From contig NZ_JAOPWR010000408.1 in assembly GCF_025965585.1 (NCBI RefSeq), positions 1 to 54,987 of the forward strand: a stretch of 54,987 nt of DNA, written 5' to 3'. Below, in pieces: positions 7,998-16,374 of this stretch. Numbering within the stretch: position 1 is the stretch's first letter; the number at the start of each line of letters is the position of its first letter. The position numbers and the translations under genes are program-made. The notes under the pieces are model-generated. The model saw nothing but the letters and a program-made list of their open reading frames with translations, was not told the origin of the DNA and did no database searches. Source of the stretch: Pseudonocardia sp. GTDB taxonomy: Bacteria > Actinomycetota > Actinomycetes > Mycobacteriales > Pseudonocardiaceae.

Positions 7998-8694
7998 GGG
8001 TGGCCACCAGGTCGCCGGGCTGCACGCGCGGGCCGGTGAAGAACGGCACCTCCTCGCGCACGTGGCGGCGGGCCTCGGTTGCGCGCAGATCGCGCATGAG
8101 GTCGACGATGCGGTCGAGCTTGTCGGCCTCGAACGCGAGGATCCACTCGTAGTCGCCCAGCGCGAACGCGGGCACGGTGTTGGCGCGCACGTCGGCGTAG
8201 CCGCGAGCGGCCTTGCCGTGGTCGGCCAGCATCGTGCGGCGCTCCTCGTCGGGGAGCAGGTACCAGTCCAGCGACCGGACGAACGGGTACACGCACACGT
8301 AGTTCTTGGGCGCCTCGCCCGCGAGGAACGCCGGCACGTGGCTCTTGTTGAACTCCGCGGGGCGGTGCAGCGCCACCTGGCTCCACACCGGCACGCTGGC
8401 ACGGCCGACCGCGGTGGAGCGGCGCAGCGAGGCGTAGGCGGCCTGCAGCGCCTCGAGGTTGTCGGCGTGCCACCAGACCATGAAGTCGGCGTCGGCGCGG
8501 ACGCCCGCGAGGTCGTACACACCGCGCACGACCACGCCCTTGCCTTCCAGCGCGTCGAGGAACTCGGTGAACTGCGTGGCGGCCTCGGTGCGGTCGTCAC
8601 CCAGCTTCCCCGGCTCGACGCGGAACACCGACCACATCGTGTAGCGGATGGTGCTGTTGAGCTCGGCGTAGTCGAGGCGTGCCATGCGATCCAT
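7990..8694 (-). CDS. hemQ: Coproheme decarboxylase HemQ (ChdC)
   Basis: 234 residues of the chlorite-dismutase-like fold. HemQ converts coproheme to haem b with peroxide, the last step of the coproporphyrin-dependent pathway of Gram-positive bacteria. The family segment [13 protein letters not shown] with the catalytic Tyr near residue 137, the MLADHG His near 162, and [17 protein letters not shown] near 185 are present. ATG at 8694 has GGGGAG seven bases upstream; an internal ATG three codons later is possible. It follows cgoX by 105 bp in the same direction and closes the hemE-cgoX-hemQ unit. The chaperone ferrochelatase gene is not in the window. Confidence 0.95.
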   Translation of the reverse strand: MDRMARLDYAELNSTIRYTMWSVFRVEPGKLGDDRTEAATQFTEFLDALEGKGVVVRGVYDLAGVRADADFMVWWHADNLEALQAAYASLRRSTAVGRASVPVWSQVALHRPAEFNKSHVPAFLAGEAPKNYVCVYPFVRSLDWYLLPDEERRTMLADHGKAARGYADVRANTVPAFALGDYEWILAFEADKLDRIVDLMRDLRATEARRHVREEVPFFTGPRVQPGDLVATLP

Positions 8695-8799
8695 CGTGCC
8701 ACTCCCCCCGCCGCCCCGCGCACGCGCGTCAGGCCGGCCCCACCCGCGAGCCGGCCCTGGGGAGCGCGCGATTCGGACGGGAATGCGCGCGAGCCGCGA

Positions 8800-10278
8800 T
8801 CAGCGCGCCGCGGGCACCAGACCGGCTGCCACGCGCTCGGCCGCGGCCCGGGCGGTGGCCACACACGCCGGCACCCCGACCCCGTGCAGCGCCGACCCGG
8901 CCACCGCGAGCCCCGCGGGCAGGCCCACCTCGATCGTCCGGACGCGGTCGAGGTGCCCCACCCCGTACTGCGGCAGCCCCCCGCCCCACCGCTGCACGTG
9001 TACGGCGACGGGCGCTGCCCTCAGCCCGGCCACCTCGGCGAGATCCGCGCGGGTGCGGGCGACGAGCTCGGCGTCGTCCACCTGCAGCGACGCGGCCTCC
9101 CCGAACCGTCCGATGGACGTACGCAGGCGCACCAGCCCGTCGGGCGCGAGGTGGGACCACTTGTTCGTCGAGTGCGTGACGCCCTTGACCGCGAGGGGCT
9201 CCCCCGCCGCCACCAGCATCCCGGATGTCGGGGGCAGGGCCGCGGCGTCCTCGGGCCGGTACGCCAGCGCCACCACCGCCGACGACGCGAGCTCGATCCC
9301 CGATGCGGCCGTCGCCGCTCCCGTTGCGGCGTCGGCCAGCAGGCGGGCCGCGGCCGGCGCGGGGACGGCCAGCACCACGGCGTCGACGTCGAGCGCCTCG
9401 GGGGCGGTGGTGGGGCCGAGCGTGAGCCGCCAGCCCGCCTCCGTGCGCTCCAGGACCCGGACCGTCGTCCCCAGCCGGACGTCCGCCCCCGCGGCGGCGG
9501 CCAGCGCGTCGAGGAGCACCCCGTAGCCGCCGCGGACGGCTCCGAAGACCGGCGCGGGCGGACCCGTGCGCCGATCCGTGTCGACTCGCGCACCGGATCG
9601 TGTCGACTCACGCGCGACGTCATGTCGACTCGCGGGGGGCGGGGTGGTGGCCCGGTCCGCCGCCGCGGTCAGGGACGGGGCGCCCGAGTCCAGGACCGCA
9701 GCCAGCGCGGGGATCGTGGCCCGGACGCCCAGGCTGTCGACACGGCCCGCGTAGACGCCGCCGAGCAGCGGGTCGGCGAGGCGGTCGGCCAGCTCGTCGC
9801 CGAACCGCTCCCGGAGGAGGCCTCCCAGGGCGACGTCGGCCGTGGGGTCCCAGCACAGCGGGCGCTCCGGCTCCGCGGCGACGGCCGCCAGCCCCTCGGC
9901 CGACAGCAGCCCGTCGAGGCGGGTGCTGCTCGTGGGCACCCCGAGCAGCGTGCCCCCGGGGAGCGGTCCCGTGCGCCCTGCCGCGCGGACGGACGGCGCC
10001 GCGGACGTGGGGTGGACGAGGAGGTCGCTGAGCCCGAGCTCGGCCAGCAGCGCGGGGACCTCGGGCCGCCGGGCCAGGAAGGCCTCGGCGCCGACGTCGT
10101 AGGGCACCCCCGCGAGGTCGACGGTGCGCAGCACGCCGCCGATGCGGTCGCGCTGCTCCAGCACCGTGATCACCGCGGACGGACCGAGCAGGGTGCGCAG
10201 CCGGTGCGCCGCGGCCAGGCCGGACACCCCGCCGCCGACGACGGCGACACGGGGCACGGCACCCGGAGGGCGGGTCAC
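8800..10278 (-). CDS. cgoX: Coproporphyrinogen III oxidase (HemY/HemG-type FAD protein)
   Basis: 492-residue FAD protein of the HemY/protoporphyrinogen oxidase family. In organisms with HemQ it oxidises coproporphyrinogen III to coproporphyrin III. FAD motif [13 protein letters not shown] lies near residue 15 and the ERIGGV-type segment ([12 protein letters not shown]) near 45; [15 protein letters not shown] closes the FAD fold near the C-terminus. GTG at 10278 overlaps the hemE stop as GTGA. Between [14 protein letters not shown] and [10 protein letters not shown] (near residues 215-245) there is an extra stretch encoded by three 22-bp repeats that is not expected in the family. The total stays in frame only because three copies equal 66 bases. 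Confidence 0.9.
   Translation of the reverse strand: MTRPPGAVPRVAVVGGGVSGLAAAHRLRTLLGPSAVITVLEQRDRIGGVLRTVDLAGVPYDVGAEAFLARRPEVPALLAELGLSDLLVHPTSAAPSVRAAGRTGPLPGGTLLGVPTSSTRLDGLLSAEGLAAVAAEPERPLCWDPTADVALGGLLRERFGDELADRLADPLLGGVYAGRVDSLGVRATIPALAAVLDSGAPSLTAAADRATTPPPASRHDVARESTRSGARVDTDRRTGPPAPVFGAVRGGYGVLLDALAAAAGADVRLGTTVRVLERTEAGWRLTLGPTTAPEALDVDAVVLAVPAPAAARLLADAATGAATAASGIELASSAVVALAYRPEDAAALPPTSGMLVAAGEPLAVKGVTHSTNKWSHLAPDGLVRLRTSIGRFGEAASLQVDDAELVARTRADLAEVAGLRAAPVAVHVQRWGGGLPQYGVGHLDRVRTIEVGLPAGLAVAGSALHGVGVPACVATARAAAERVAAGLVPAAR
9579..9644. repeat. Three 22-bp repeats inside cgoX
   Basis: TGTCGACTC[G/A]CG starts at 9579, 9601 and 9623, an exact 22-base period. The first 12 bases of each unit are conserved and the remaining 10 vary. 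Each contains a GTCGAC palindrome. The array sits in the coding region of the coproporphyrinogen oxidase gene. Confidence 0.85.
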
Positions 10279-11342
10279 ACCTGCTGGGCGTGGACGAACT
10301 CGACGAGCCGCGTGAGGACGTCCGGGTCGGTCTCGGGCAGGACGCCGTGACCGAGGTTGAACACGTGCCCGGGGGCGCGGCGCCCCTCGCCGAGGATGCG
10401 GAGCACCTCCGCCTCGATCGATGCGCGGTCGGCGAAGAGCACCGCGGGGTCGAGGTTGCCCTGCACGGGATGGGTGCCACCGGTGCGGCGGGAGGCGTCG
10501 TCGAGCGGGATGCGCCAGTCGACGCCCACGACGTCGGCCCCCGCCTCGGCCATGGCGCCGAGCAGCTCGCCGGTGCCGACGCCGAAGTGGATGCGGGGCA
10601 CACCGGCCGCCGACAAGGCGCCGAGGACACGGGAGGAGTACGGCAGCACGTACTGGCGGTAGTCGCGCAGGGACAGCACACCGGCCCACGAGTCGAACAG
10701 CTGCACCGCGTCGACCCCGGCCCCGACCTGCGCCCGCAGGAACGCCGACGTGATGGCGACGAGGCGCTCCATCAGGCCGTGCCACACGTCGGGGGCCGAC
10801 CGCATGAGGGCCTTCGTCCGCTCGTGGTTGCGGCTGGGACCGCCCTCGATCATGTACGAGGCGAGCGTGAAGGGGGCACCGGCGAAGCCGATGAGCGGGG
10901 TGTCGCCCAGCTCACGCAGCAGCAGGCCGATGGCGTCGGTGACGGGTGCGACCTGCTCCGCGTCGAGGTCGGGCAGCTGCGCGACGTCGGCGGCCGTGCG
11001 GATCGGGTGGGCCACGACGGGCCCGGTGCCGGGGACGATGTCGACGCCGACGCCCGCGGCGTAGAGCGGCACGACGATGTCGCTGAAGAGGATCGCGGCG
11101 TCCACGCCGTGCCTGCGCACCGGCTGGAGGGTGATCTCGCAGGTCAGGTCCGGGGTCAGGCAGGACTCCAGCATCCCGGTGCCGGTCCGCAGGGCGCGGT
11201 ACTCCGGCAGCGACCGGCCGGCCTGTCGCATGAACCAGACGGGCACGCGGGACGGTGTGCCGCCGCGCGCGACCGCCAGCAACGGGGCGCTCTCCAGATC
11301 GCGGCGGCGACCCAGGACGGCGGGTACGGAGTTCGTGGCCAT
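10275..11342 (-). CDS. hemE: Uroporphyrinogen decarboxylase HemE
   Basis: 355 residues. The enzyme removes four carboxyl groups from uroporphyrinogen III to give coproporphyrinogen III, the substrate of the next gene product. The family signature [17 protein letters not shown] lies near residue 33. The [10 protein letters not shown] segment, [17 protein letters not shown] (near 145) and the C-terminal [12 protein letters not shown] motif are also present. ATG at 11342 is preceded by GGGAGG about 11 bases upstream; an upstream in-frame start at 11432 is less likely. It is first in the hemE-cgoX-hemQ unit and is divergent from the DUF3000 gene. Confidence 0.95.
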   Translation of the reverse strand: MATNSVPAVLGRRRDLESAPLLAVARGGTPSRVPVWFMRQAGRSLPEYRALRTGTGMLESCLTPDLTCEITLQPVRRHGVDAAILFSDIVVPLYAAGVGVDIVPGTGPVVAHPIRTAADVAQLPDLDAEQVAPVTDAIGLLLRELGDTPLIGFAGAPFTLASYMIEGGPSRNHERTKALMRSAPDVWHGLMERLVAITSAFLRAQVGAGVDAVQLFDSWAGVLSLRDYRQYVLPYSSRVLGALSAAGVPRIHFGVGTGELLGAMAEAGADVVGVDWRIPLDDASRRTGGTHPVQGNLDPAVLFADRASIEAEVLRILGEGRRAPGHVFNLGHGVLPETDPDVLTRLVEFVHAQQV

Positions 11343-11443
11343 GGCCCGGCCATCCTCCCACGGGAGCGACGCCGGACGCGCGCCGGTGGTGGTGCCCCGA
11401 TCGGGTACCGGCGCGCCTGCCGGTGACGACACGGAGAGCGACC

Positions 11444-11449
11444 TAAAGT
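11444..11449 (+). promoter_or_regulatory. -10 box (TAAAGT) of the DUF3000 gene
   Basis: TAAAGT ends eight bases before the GTG at 11458 with no Shine-Dalgarno between, suggesting a leaderless transcript. Confidence 0.45.
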
Positions 11450-11457
11450 TTCTCCTC

Positions 11458-12054
11458 GTGCCCGACGCGACAGCCCCACCACCACCGGCGTTCCGCCGGG
11501 CCGTGGCCTCGCTCAGCTCGACGCGTCCCCGCCCGGAGCTCCTCGTCTCCGCACTCGGCGCCCCACCGCGGCTCGCCCCCTACACGTGGGCGTTCAGCGT
11601 GGAAGCCGACGCAGGAGCCGGGCGTGCCGGCGAGCCGCTCGACGACCTCGACGAGCCCGACACATCGGGGCGGCTGATCCTGCTGCACGACCCGGCCGGG
11701 CAGGACGCCTGGGAGGGCGTCTTCCGACTGGTCTGCTTCGTCCAGGCCCGCCTGGAGCCCGAGCAGCTGGGCGACGAGATGTTCCCCGTCGTGGGGTGGT
11801 CGTGGCTCACCGAGGCGTTGGAGCACAACGGCGCGGGCTACACGGCGCTCGGCGGCACGGTCACGCAGACGTCGTCGGTGCGCTTCGGCGACATCGCCGG
11901 CCCCCGCCGCGACGACGACGTCGAGCTGCGCGCGTCGTGGACGCCGACCGACACGAACCTCGCCGCGCACGCGGAGGCGTTCTGCCAGCTCGTCGCATCG
12001 GCCGCAGGACTGCCTCCGGTCGGAGCAGTTTCTCTCGTCCATCGAACGGTCTGA
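11458..12054 (+). CDS. DUF3000 family protein
   Basis: 198 residues of an actinobacterial family of unknown function that usually lies next to hemE and an RNase D gene, as it does here. Conserved-looking segments include [11 protein letters not shown] (near residue 40), [17 protein letters not shown] (near 65), [12 protein letters not shown] (near 113), [14 protein letters not shown] and [10 protein letters not shown]. No catalytic motif or membrane helix is visible. The GTG at 11458 was chosen from the -10 box spacing and because the homologous part begins soon afterwards. Confidence 0.85.
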   Translation: MPDATAPPPPAFRRAVASLSSTRPRPELLVSALGAPPRLAPYTWAFSVEADAGAGRAGEPLDDLDEPDTSGRLILLHDPAGQDAWEGVFRLVCFVQARLEPEQLGDEMFPVVGWSWLTEALEHNGAGYTALGGTVTQTSSVRFGDIAGPRRDDDVELRASWTPTDTNLAAHAEAFCQLVASAAGLPPVGAVSLVHRTV

Positions 12055-12136
12055 TCACGGTGCCCACCTGCATCGACGGCGCGGTTCGTGATCGCCGACG
12101 TCACCCGGTCGAGTGGACCGTCTACGACAACGCTGT

Positions 12137-12156
12137 AACTTTCCTTCGGCAAAGTT
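12137..12156. promoter_or_regulatory. Hairpin / dyad AACTTTCC-TTCG-GCAAAGTT
   Basis: Stem of seven in eight pairs closed by a TTCG loop, 82 bases after the DUF3000 stop and 141 bases before the NarL-type regulator start. It could terminate the DUF3000 mRNA or be an operator for the regulator gene. It stands out because its arms are AT-rich in very GC-rich DNA. Confidence 0.4.
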
Positions 12157-12297
12157 CGATCCGATACACGACGTTAGACCGCTTGGGGGGCTACGCTTCC
12201 TCCACGACACCTCCTCGGGCGGTCGGGCGAACGCTCTACGCGACCGGGGTTCTGGTGCCGGTCGGGGGGCAACGACCGACTCCAGGGAGGTAGTGAC

Positions 12298-13026
12298 GTG
12301 GCCGTAGTGGGCCAGGGCGCACAAGTACGTGGCACGGCGGGTCATCCGTCCAACCCCGTGCTGTCGCCCGCGATGGTCCCGCATCCGCGGGAGGAGCTGT
12401 TCTCGGTGCTGGTGGTCGACGACCATCCACTGCTGCGCGAGGCGATCGCCGCGCGTTTGCGCTCCATGGGAGCGGGAACGGTGTACGAGGCCGCGTCGGT
12501 CGCGGAAGCACGGGCCCGGGCACACGCCAACGGTCCCTGCGACCTGGCGATCCTGGATCTCGGACTTCCCGATGGCAGCGGGCTCGATCTGGTGACCGAG
12601 CTGCGGTCGCTGGGCTGGAACCGGCTGGTGGTGCTGGCGTCCTCGGACGACCCGTACGCCGTCCGGTCCGCATTCCAGGCCGGCGCGCAGGCGTATCTGC
12701 TCAAGTCGGCGTCGGCGGCGATCGTCACCGACGGCGTCAAGCGAGTCCTGGACGGCGGCGTGTACGCCGACCCGACGGTCGCTCCCCTACTGGCGACGGG
12801 CACTCGTGTCCCGGGCACCGACAACACCCCGCGCGAGCTGTCGGCGCGCGAGGTGGAGGTGCTGCAGCTGGTGGCCGACGGGCAGTCCAACAAGGAGATC
12901 GGCGAGGCGCTGAGCCTCTCCGCGCTCACCGTGAAGAGCCATCTGTCCCGGATCGGGCGCAAGCTCGGCACCGGCGACCGCGCCCAGATGGTGGCGCTGG
13001 CCATGAGGGCCGGGGTCATCCGCTGA
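12298..13026 (+). CDS. NarL/FixJ-family response regulator
   Basis: 242 residues. The receiver domain starts near residue 36 (VLVVDDHPLLREA) with the phosphoacceptor Asp in AILDLGLPDGSG (near residue 84) and the Lys in YLLKSAS (near 132). The LuxR helix-turn-helix follows (LSAREVEVLQLVADG, then SNKEIGEALSL and VKSHLSRIGRKL, about residues 178-225). The GTG start has GGGAGG seven bases upstream. No histidine kinase gene adjoins it, so it is an orphan regulator or depends on a distant kinase. It overlaps or abuts the RNase D-like gene. Confidence 0.9.
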   Translation: MAVVGQGAQVRGTAGHPSNPVLSPAMVPHPREELFSVLVVDDHPLLREAIAARLRSMGAGTVYEAASVAEARARAHANGPCDLAILDLGLPDGSGLDLVTELRSLGWNRLVVLASSDDPYAVRSAFQAGAQAYLLKSASAAIVTDGVKRVLDGGVYADPTVAPLLATGTRVPGTDNTPRELSAREVEVLQLVADGQSNKEIGEALSLSALTVKSHLSRIGRKLGTGDRAQMVALAMRAGVIR

Positions 13027-13070
13027 CCGAGGAGCCAGCCGATCCACTCGAGGACGCCGGCCCGTCGGCG

Positions 13071-14258
13071 GTGCCGCTGCTGCGGCCCGCCGACGGGCTG
13101 CCGCCCGTGGTCGAGGACCGCTCCGCGCTCGTCCGCACGGCGGAGACCTTCGCCGCGGGCCGCGGGCCCGTCGCGGTCGACGCCGAGCGAGCCTCCGGCT
13201 TTCGTTACTCCCAGCGCGCCTACCTCGTGCAGCTCCGGCGCGCGGGATCCGGCACCGCGCTGGTCGACCCCATCCCGCTCGGCAGCGACCTGTCCGAGCT
13301 CGCCCCGGCGCTGACCGGGCCCGAGTGGGTGCTGCACGCCGCCAACCAGGACCTCGCCTGCCTCGCCGAGGTGGGCATCGCGCCGTCCAAGCTCTTCGAC
13401 ACCGAGCTCGCCGGACGGCTGGCGGGGCTCCCCCGCGTCGGGCTCGGGCCTATGGTCGAGCAGCTCCTGGGTCTCGCGCTGGAGAAGGGCCACGGAGCCG
13501 CCGACTGGTCGCGCCGCCCGCTGCCCGAGGACTGGCTCGTCTACGCCGCGCTGGACGTCGAGGTGCTCGTCGAGCTGCGTGACGTCCTCGCCGGGATGCT
13601 CAGCGACCAGGGCAAGTACGAGTGGGCGATGCAGGAGTTCGAGGCCGTCCGCACCGCCGGGCCGCCCGCTCCGCGCGCCGAGCCGTGGCGCCGCACCTCC
13701 GGCATCCACAGGATCCGCAAGCCCCGCCCGCTCGCGGCCGTCAGGGCGCTCTGGGAGGCCCGCGACAGGCTCGCCGCCGAGCGCGACATCGCCCCGGGGC
13801 GTGTGCTGCCCGACGCGGCCGTCATCGACGCCGCCGTCACCGCGCCCACGTCGCCGCAGGCCCTGGCGTCCATGGCGGTGTTCCGCGGACGCTCCCAGCG
13901 CCGCCTGACGAACTACTGGTACGCCGCCCTGAAGGAGGCTGCCGCGCTGCCGCAGGAGGAGCTGCCCCGGACCTCTCCCCCCGCCGACGGGCCGCCTCCC
14001 GTCGCGCGCTGGGCCGACCGCGACCCCGACGCCGCCGCCCGCCTCGTCGCCGCCCGCGCCGCGCTGGCGCAGACCGGTGAGGAGTGGACCGTGCCGGTGG
14101 AGAACCTGCTGCAGCCCGACCTGCTCCGCCGCCTCTGCTGGACGCCCCCCTCCGACGGCGACGTCGCGGCGGCGATGCGCAAGGGCGGCGCCCGCGACTG
14201 GCAGGTGGAGCTGCTCGCCCCGGCCCTGGAAGCGGCACTGGCCACCCGCGCGTCCTGA
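13071..14258 (+). CDS. rnd: RNase D-like 3'-5' exonuclease with HRDC domain
   Basis: 395 residues from GTG. The DnaQ-fold exonuclease carries VAVDAERASGFRYSQRAYLVQL (near residue 30) with the Asp and Glu of motif I, LHAANQDLACLAEVG (motif II, near 85) and the YAALDVEVLVELRD motif III (near 158). An HRDC region begins near residue 210 (RPLAAVRALWEARDRLAAERDIAPGRVLPD). Expected role: trimming the 3' end of structured RNA such as tRNA. There is no Shine-Dalgarno before 13071. An in-frame CTG at 13023 overlaps the regulator stop as CTGA and would add 16 residues. Confidence 0.88.
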   Translation: MPLLRPADGLPPVVEDRSALVRTAETFAAGRGPVAVDAERASGFRYSQRAYLVQLRRAGSGTALVDPIPLGSDLSELAPALTGPEWVLHAANQDLACLAEVGIAPSKLFDTELAGRLAGLPRVGLGPMVEQLLGLALEKGHGAADWSRRPLPEDWLVYAALDVEVLVELRDVLAGMLSDQGKYEWAMQEFEAVRTAGPPAPRAEPWRRTSGIHRIRKPRPLAAVRALWEARDRLAAERDIAPGRVLPDAAVIDAAVTAPTSPQALASMAVFRGRSQRRLTNYWYAALKEAAALPQEELPRTSPPADGPPPVARWADRDPDAAARLVAARAALAQTGEEWTVPVENLLQPDLLRRLCWTPPSDGDVAAAMRKGGARDWQVELLAPALEAALATRAS

Positions 14259-14566
14259 CGCCGCATCGGGCAGTCGCGCACAGCCGCCGGGCAAGGCGGT
14301 GTGATCAACGCCGAGCGGGCCCGTTCACCGGGGCTCCGACGACGCGAGCATCCGCAGGCGCCGCAGCGGCGGTGAGTGGTCCCGGATCCGCCGCGGGGCC
14401 GGCGCACGGCTCGTGCTCGGCTGCTGCGCGGCCGTCGGGTCCCGCCTCGGCGCTGGTGGCTGCAACTGGTTCCAGAAGTCGTCCCGGTGGTCGCTGCTGG
14501 AAGCCGGGCTCCCGCGCCCGGAGCTGCAGGTGTGCTTCGCGGGCCTGTTCGCCTGTCTGAAGCAGC
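14259..14566. other. Convergent intergenic region, no supported gene
   Basis: 308 bases between the RNase D-like gene (plus) and the histidine kinase gene (minus). A weak hairpin (CCGCC, gggcaa, GGCGG) lies near 14283-14298. An open plus frame from 14413 encodes a Cys-containing stretch but has no ribosome binding site, and the opposite frame has no start codon. Confidence 0.5.
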
Positions 14567-15703
14567 TCAGCCCGGGGCGAGCGGCAGCTGCACCGTCACC
14601 GTCAGGCCGCCCCCGGGCACCGGGGACGCGGTCGCGGTGCCGCCGTGCGCCGTCACCACCGCGCGGACGATGGACAGGCCCAGCCCGGACCCACGGGCGG
14701 CCCCGGTGCGCTCCACGGGGCCGCGGCGGAAGGGCTCGAACAGCTCCGCCACCTTCTCCCCCGCGATCTCCGGCCCGCTGGACGACACGCGCAGCTCCGC
14801 GAGCCCGTCGTGGACGCCGGTGGCGATCTCCACCCAGCCCGCCGTGACGTTGTGGCGCACCGCGTTCTCCAGGAGGTTGCCCGCCACGCGTTCGAGCAGG
14901 ACGGGGTCGCCGCCGGCCGGGGCGGGCGCGGTGGTGACGGTGATGCGCAGGCCGCGCCGGCCTGCCTCCACGCGGACGGCGGCCAGCGCGGGCACGACGA
15001 GCTCCGCGAGGTCGACGGGCCGCAGCTCGCCCAGCTCCGCGCCCTCGGTGCGGGCCAGCAGCAGCAGGCCTGCCACCAGCTCGTCGGCGCGGAAGGTGGC
15101 TGCGCGCACCACCGCCCCCATGCGGCGCAGCTCGGCGACGTCGGCGGCCGGGTCGGACAGCGTCACGTCCACCTCGGTGCGCAGCACGGCCAGCGGCGTG
15201 CGCAGCTCGTGGCTGGCGTTGGCGACGAAGCGCCGCTGCGCGTTGAACGCGGCCTGCAGACGGTCGAGCATCGCGTCGAAGCCCGCGGCCAGCTCGGCCA
15301 CCTCGCCGCGGGCGTCGCGCACGCCGGTGCGGGTGTCGAGCGACTCCACCGACAGTCGTCGCGCCGTGGCCGTGACGACGTGCAGCGGCGACAGCACGCG
15401 CCCCACCAGCCACCACGACACGATCGCCACCGCGATCACCACCAGCGGGAACGCCATCAGTCCCGCCGTCAGCACCGTTCCCTGCGCTGCCTGGCCGATG
15501 GCCTCGGACAGCTGCTCGGCCGGCACGATGCGGTCACCGACCCGCACGGTGCTGCCCGGGGGGAGCGCCGGTACGGCACGGACGACACCGCCGACGAGCC
15601 ACCACCCGAGCCACAGCAGCAGTGCGCTGACCAGCGCCACCAGCGCGGTGCTGACGAGAGTCAGCCGCGGCCGCAGCCCCGCCATCGGGCCCAGCCCCGC
15701 CAT
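14567..15703 (-). CDS. Membrane sensor histidine kinase (OmpR-type partner)
   Basis: 378 residues. Two transmembrane helices (about residues 15-35 and 85-110) flank a short extracytoplasmic loop of about 50 residues. A HAMP-like linker follows (SPLHVVTATARRLS). The dimerisation/phosphoacceptor motif is ASHELRTPLAVL (near residue 175), then the ATPase N box NLLENAVRHN (near 285) and G box GSGLGLSIVRAV (near 340). It lies five bases after the response regulator stop, so the two are cotranscribed, and dxs is just upstream of both. The signal is unknown; the small loop suggests a membrane or envelope cue. Confidence 0.9.
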   Translation of the reverse strand: MAGLGPMAGLRPRLTLVSTALVALVSALLLWLGWWLVGGVVRAVPALPPGSTVRVGDRIVPAEQLSEAIGQAAQGTVLTAGLMAFPLVVIAVAIVSWWLVGRVLSPLHVVTATARRLSVESLDTRTGVRDARGEVAELAAGFDAMLDRLQAAFNAQRRFVANASHELRTPLAVLRTEVDVTLSDPAADVAELRRMGAVVRAATFRADELVAGLLLLARTEGAELGELRPVDLAELVVPALAAVRVEAGRRGLRITVTTAPAPAGGDPVLLERVAGNLLENAVRHNVTAGWVEIATGVHDGLAELRVSSSGPEIAGEKVAELFEPFRRGPVERTGAARGSGLGLSIVRAVVTAHGGTATASPVPGGGLTVTVQLPLAPG

Positions 15704-15708
15704 CTGTC

Positions 15709-16374
15709 TCAGCCCGCGGCCGGAACCCGGTACCCGGCGCCCACCACGGTCTCGATCACGCCTGGGTCGCCGAGCTTCTTGCGCAGCGTCATGACCGTGA
15801 CGCGCACCGTGGTGGTGAACGGGTCGGCGTTCTCGTCCCACACGCGCTCGAGCAGCTCCTCGCTGCTGACGACGGCGCCACCGGCCGCCAGCAGCACCTC
15901 CAGCACGCCGAACTCCTTGCGCGTCAGGTCCACGGGACGGGCGGCGCGCAGCACGGTGCGCTTGGCCGGGTCGAGCGCGACGTCCCCCGCCACGAGCATC
16001 GGCGGCACCGCGGGCGTCGCGCGGCGGCCGAGCGCCCGGCAGCGGGCCACCAGCTCGGGGAAGTCGAACGGCTTGGCCAGGTAGTCGTCCGCGCCGCGGG
16101 ACAGGCCGTCGATCTTGTCGGCGAGGGTGCCGCTGGCGGTCAGCATCAGCACCCGCGTGGTGGCCCCGGAGGCGACGATCTCCGCGCACAGGTCGTCGCC
16201 ACCCATGCCGGGGAGGTCGCGGTCGAGGACCACCACGTCGTAGCGGGTGACGGCGGACTTCTCGTGCCCGGTGTCGCCGTCGTAGGCGACGTCGACGGCC
16301 ATGCCCTCCCGCCGCAGCCCGCGGGCCACGGCTTCGGCCAGCGGCTGCTCGTCCTCCACGACCAGGACGCGCAT
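15709..16374 (-). CDS. OmpR-family response regulator
   Basis: 221 residues. The receiver has VLVVEDEQPL at the N-terminus, phosphoacceptor Asp in VVVLDRDLPGMGG (near residue 51) and Lys in YLAKPFDF (near 102). The winged helix covers about residues 125-220 (LTRKEFGVLEVLL, then VRVTVMTLRKKLG and VVGAGYRVP). Its ATG shares one base with the dxs stop (TGATG), and the cognate kinase follows after five bases. The layout predicts dxs-regulator-kinase on one mRNA. Confidence 0.92.
   Translation of the reverse strand: MRVLVVEDEQPLAEAVARGLRREGMAVDVAYDGDTGHEKSAVTRYDVVVLDRDLPGMGGDDLCAEIVASGATTRVLMLTASGTLADKIDGLSRGADDYLAKPFDFPELVARCRALGRRATPAVPPMLVAGDVALDPAKRTVLRAARPVDLTRKEFGVLEVLLAAGGAVVSSEELLERVWDENADPFTTTVRVTVMTLRKKLGDPGVIETVVGAGYRVPAAG

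Noticed and set aside
9579..9644. CRISPR-like reading of the 22-bp units in cgoX
   Set aside because: Heads are only 12 bases, spacers only 10, there are three units, and the array is inside a coding gene. No cas gene in the window.
8062..10350. Long plus-strand open frame opposite cgoX and hemQ
   Set aside because: Shadow frame rich in Arg/Gly/His without any domain; the minus strand has unmistakable haem-pathway proteins.
14413..14566. Cys-rich plus-strand ORF between rnd and the kinase gene (possible RiPP precursor)
   Set aside because: No ribosome binding site, no modifying enzymes nearby, and the frame runs far into the kinase gene on the opposite strand.
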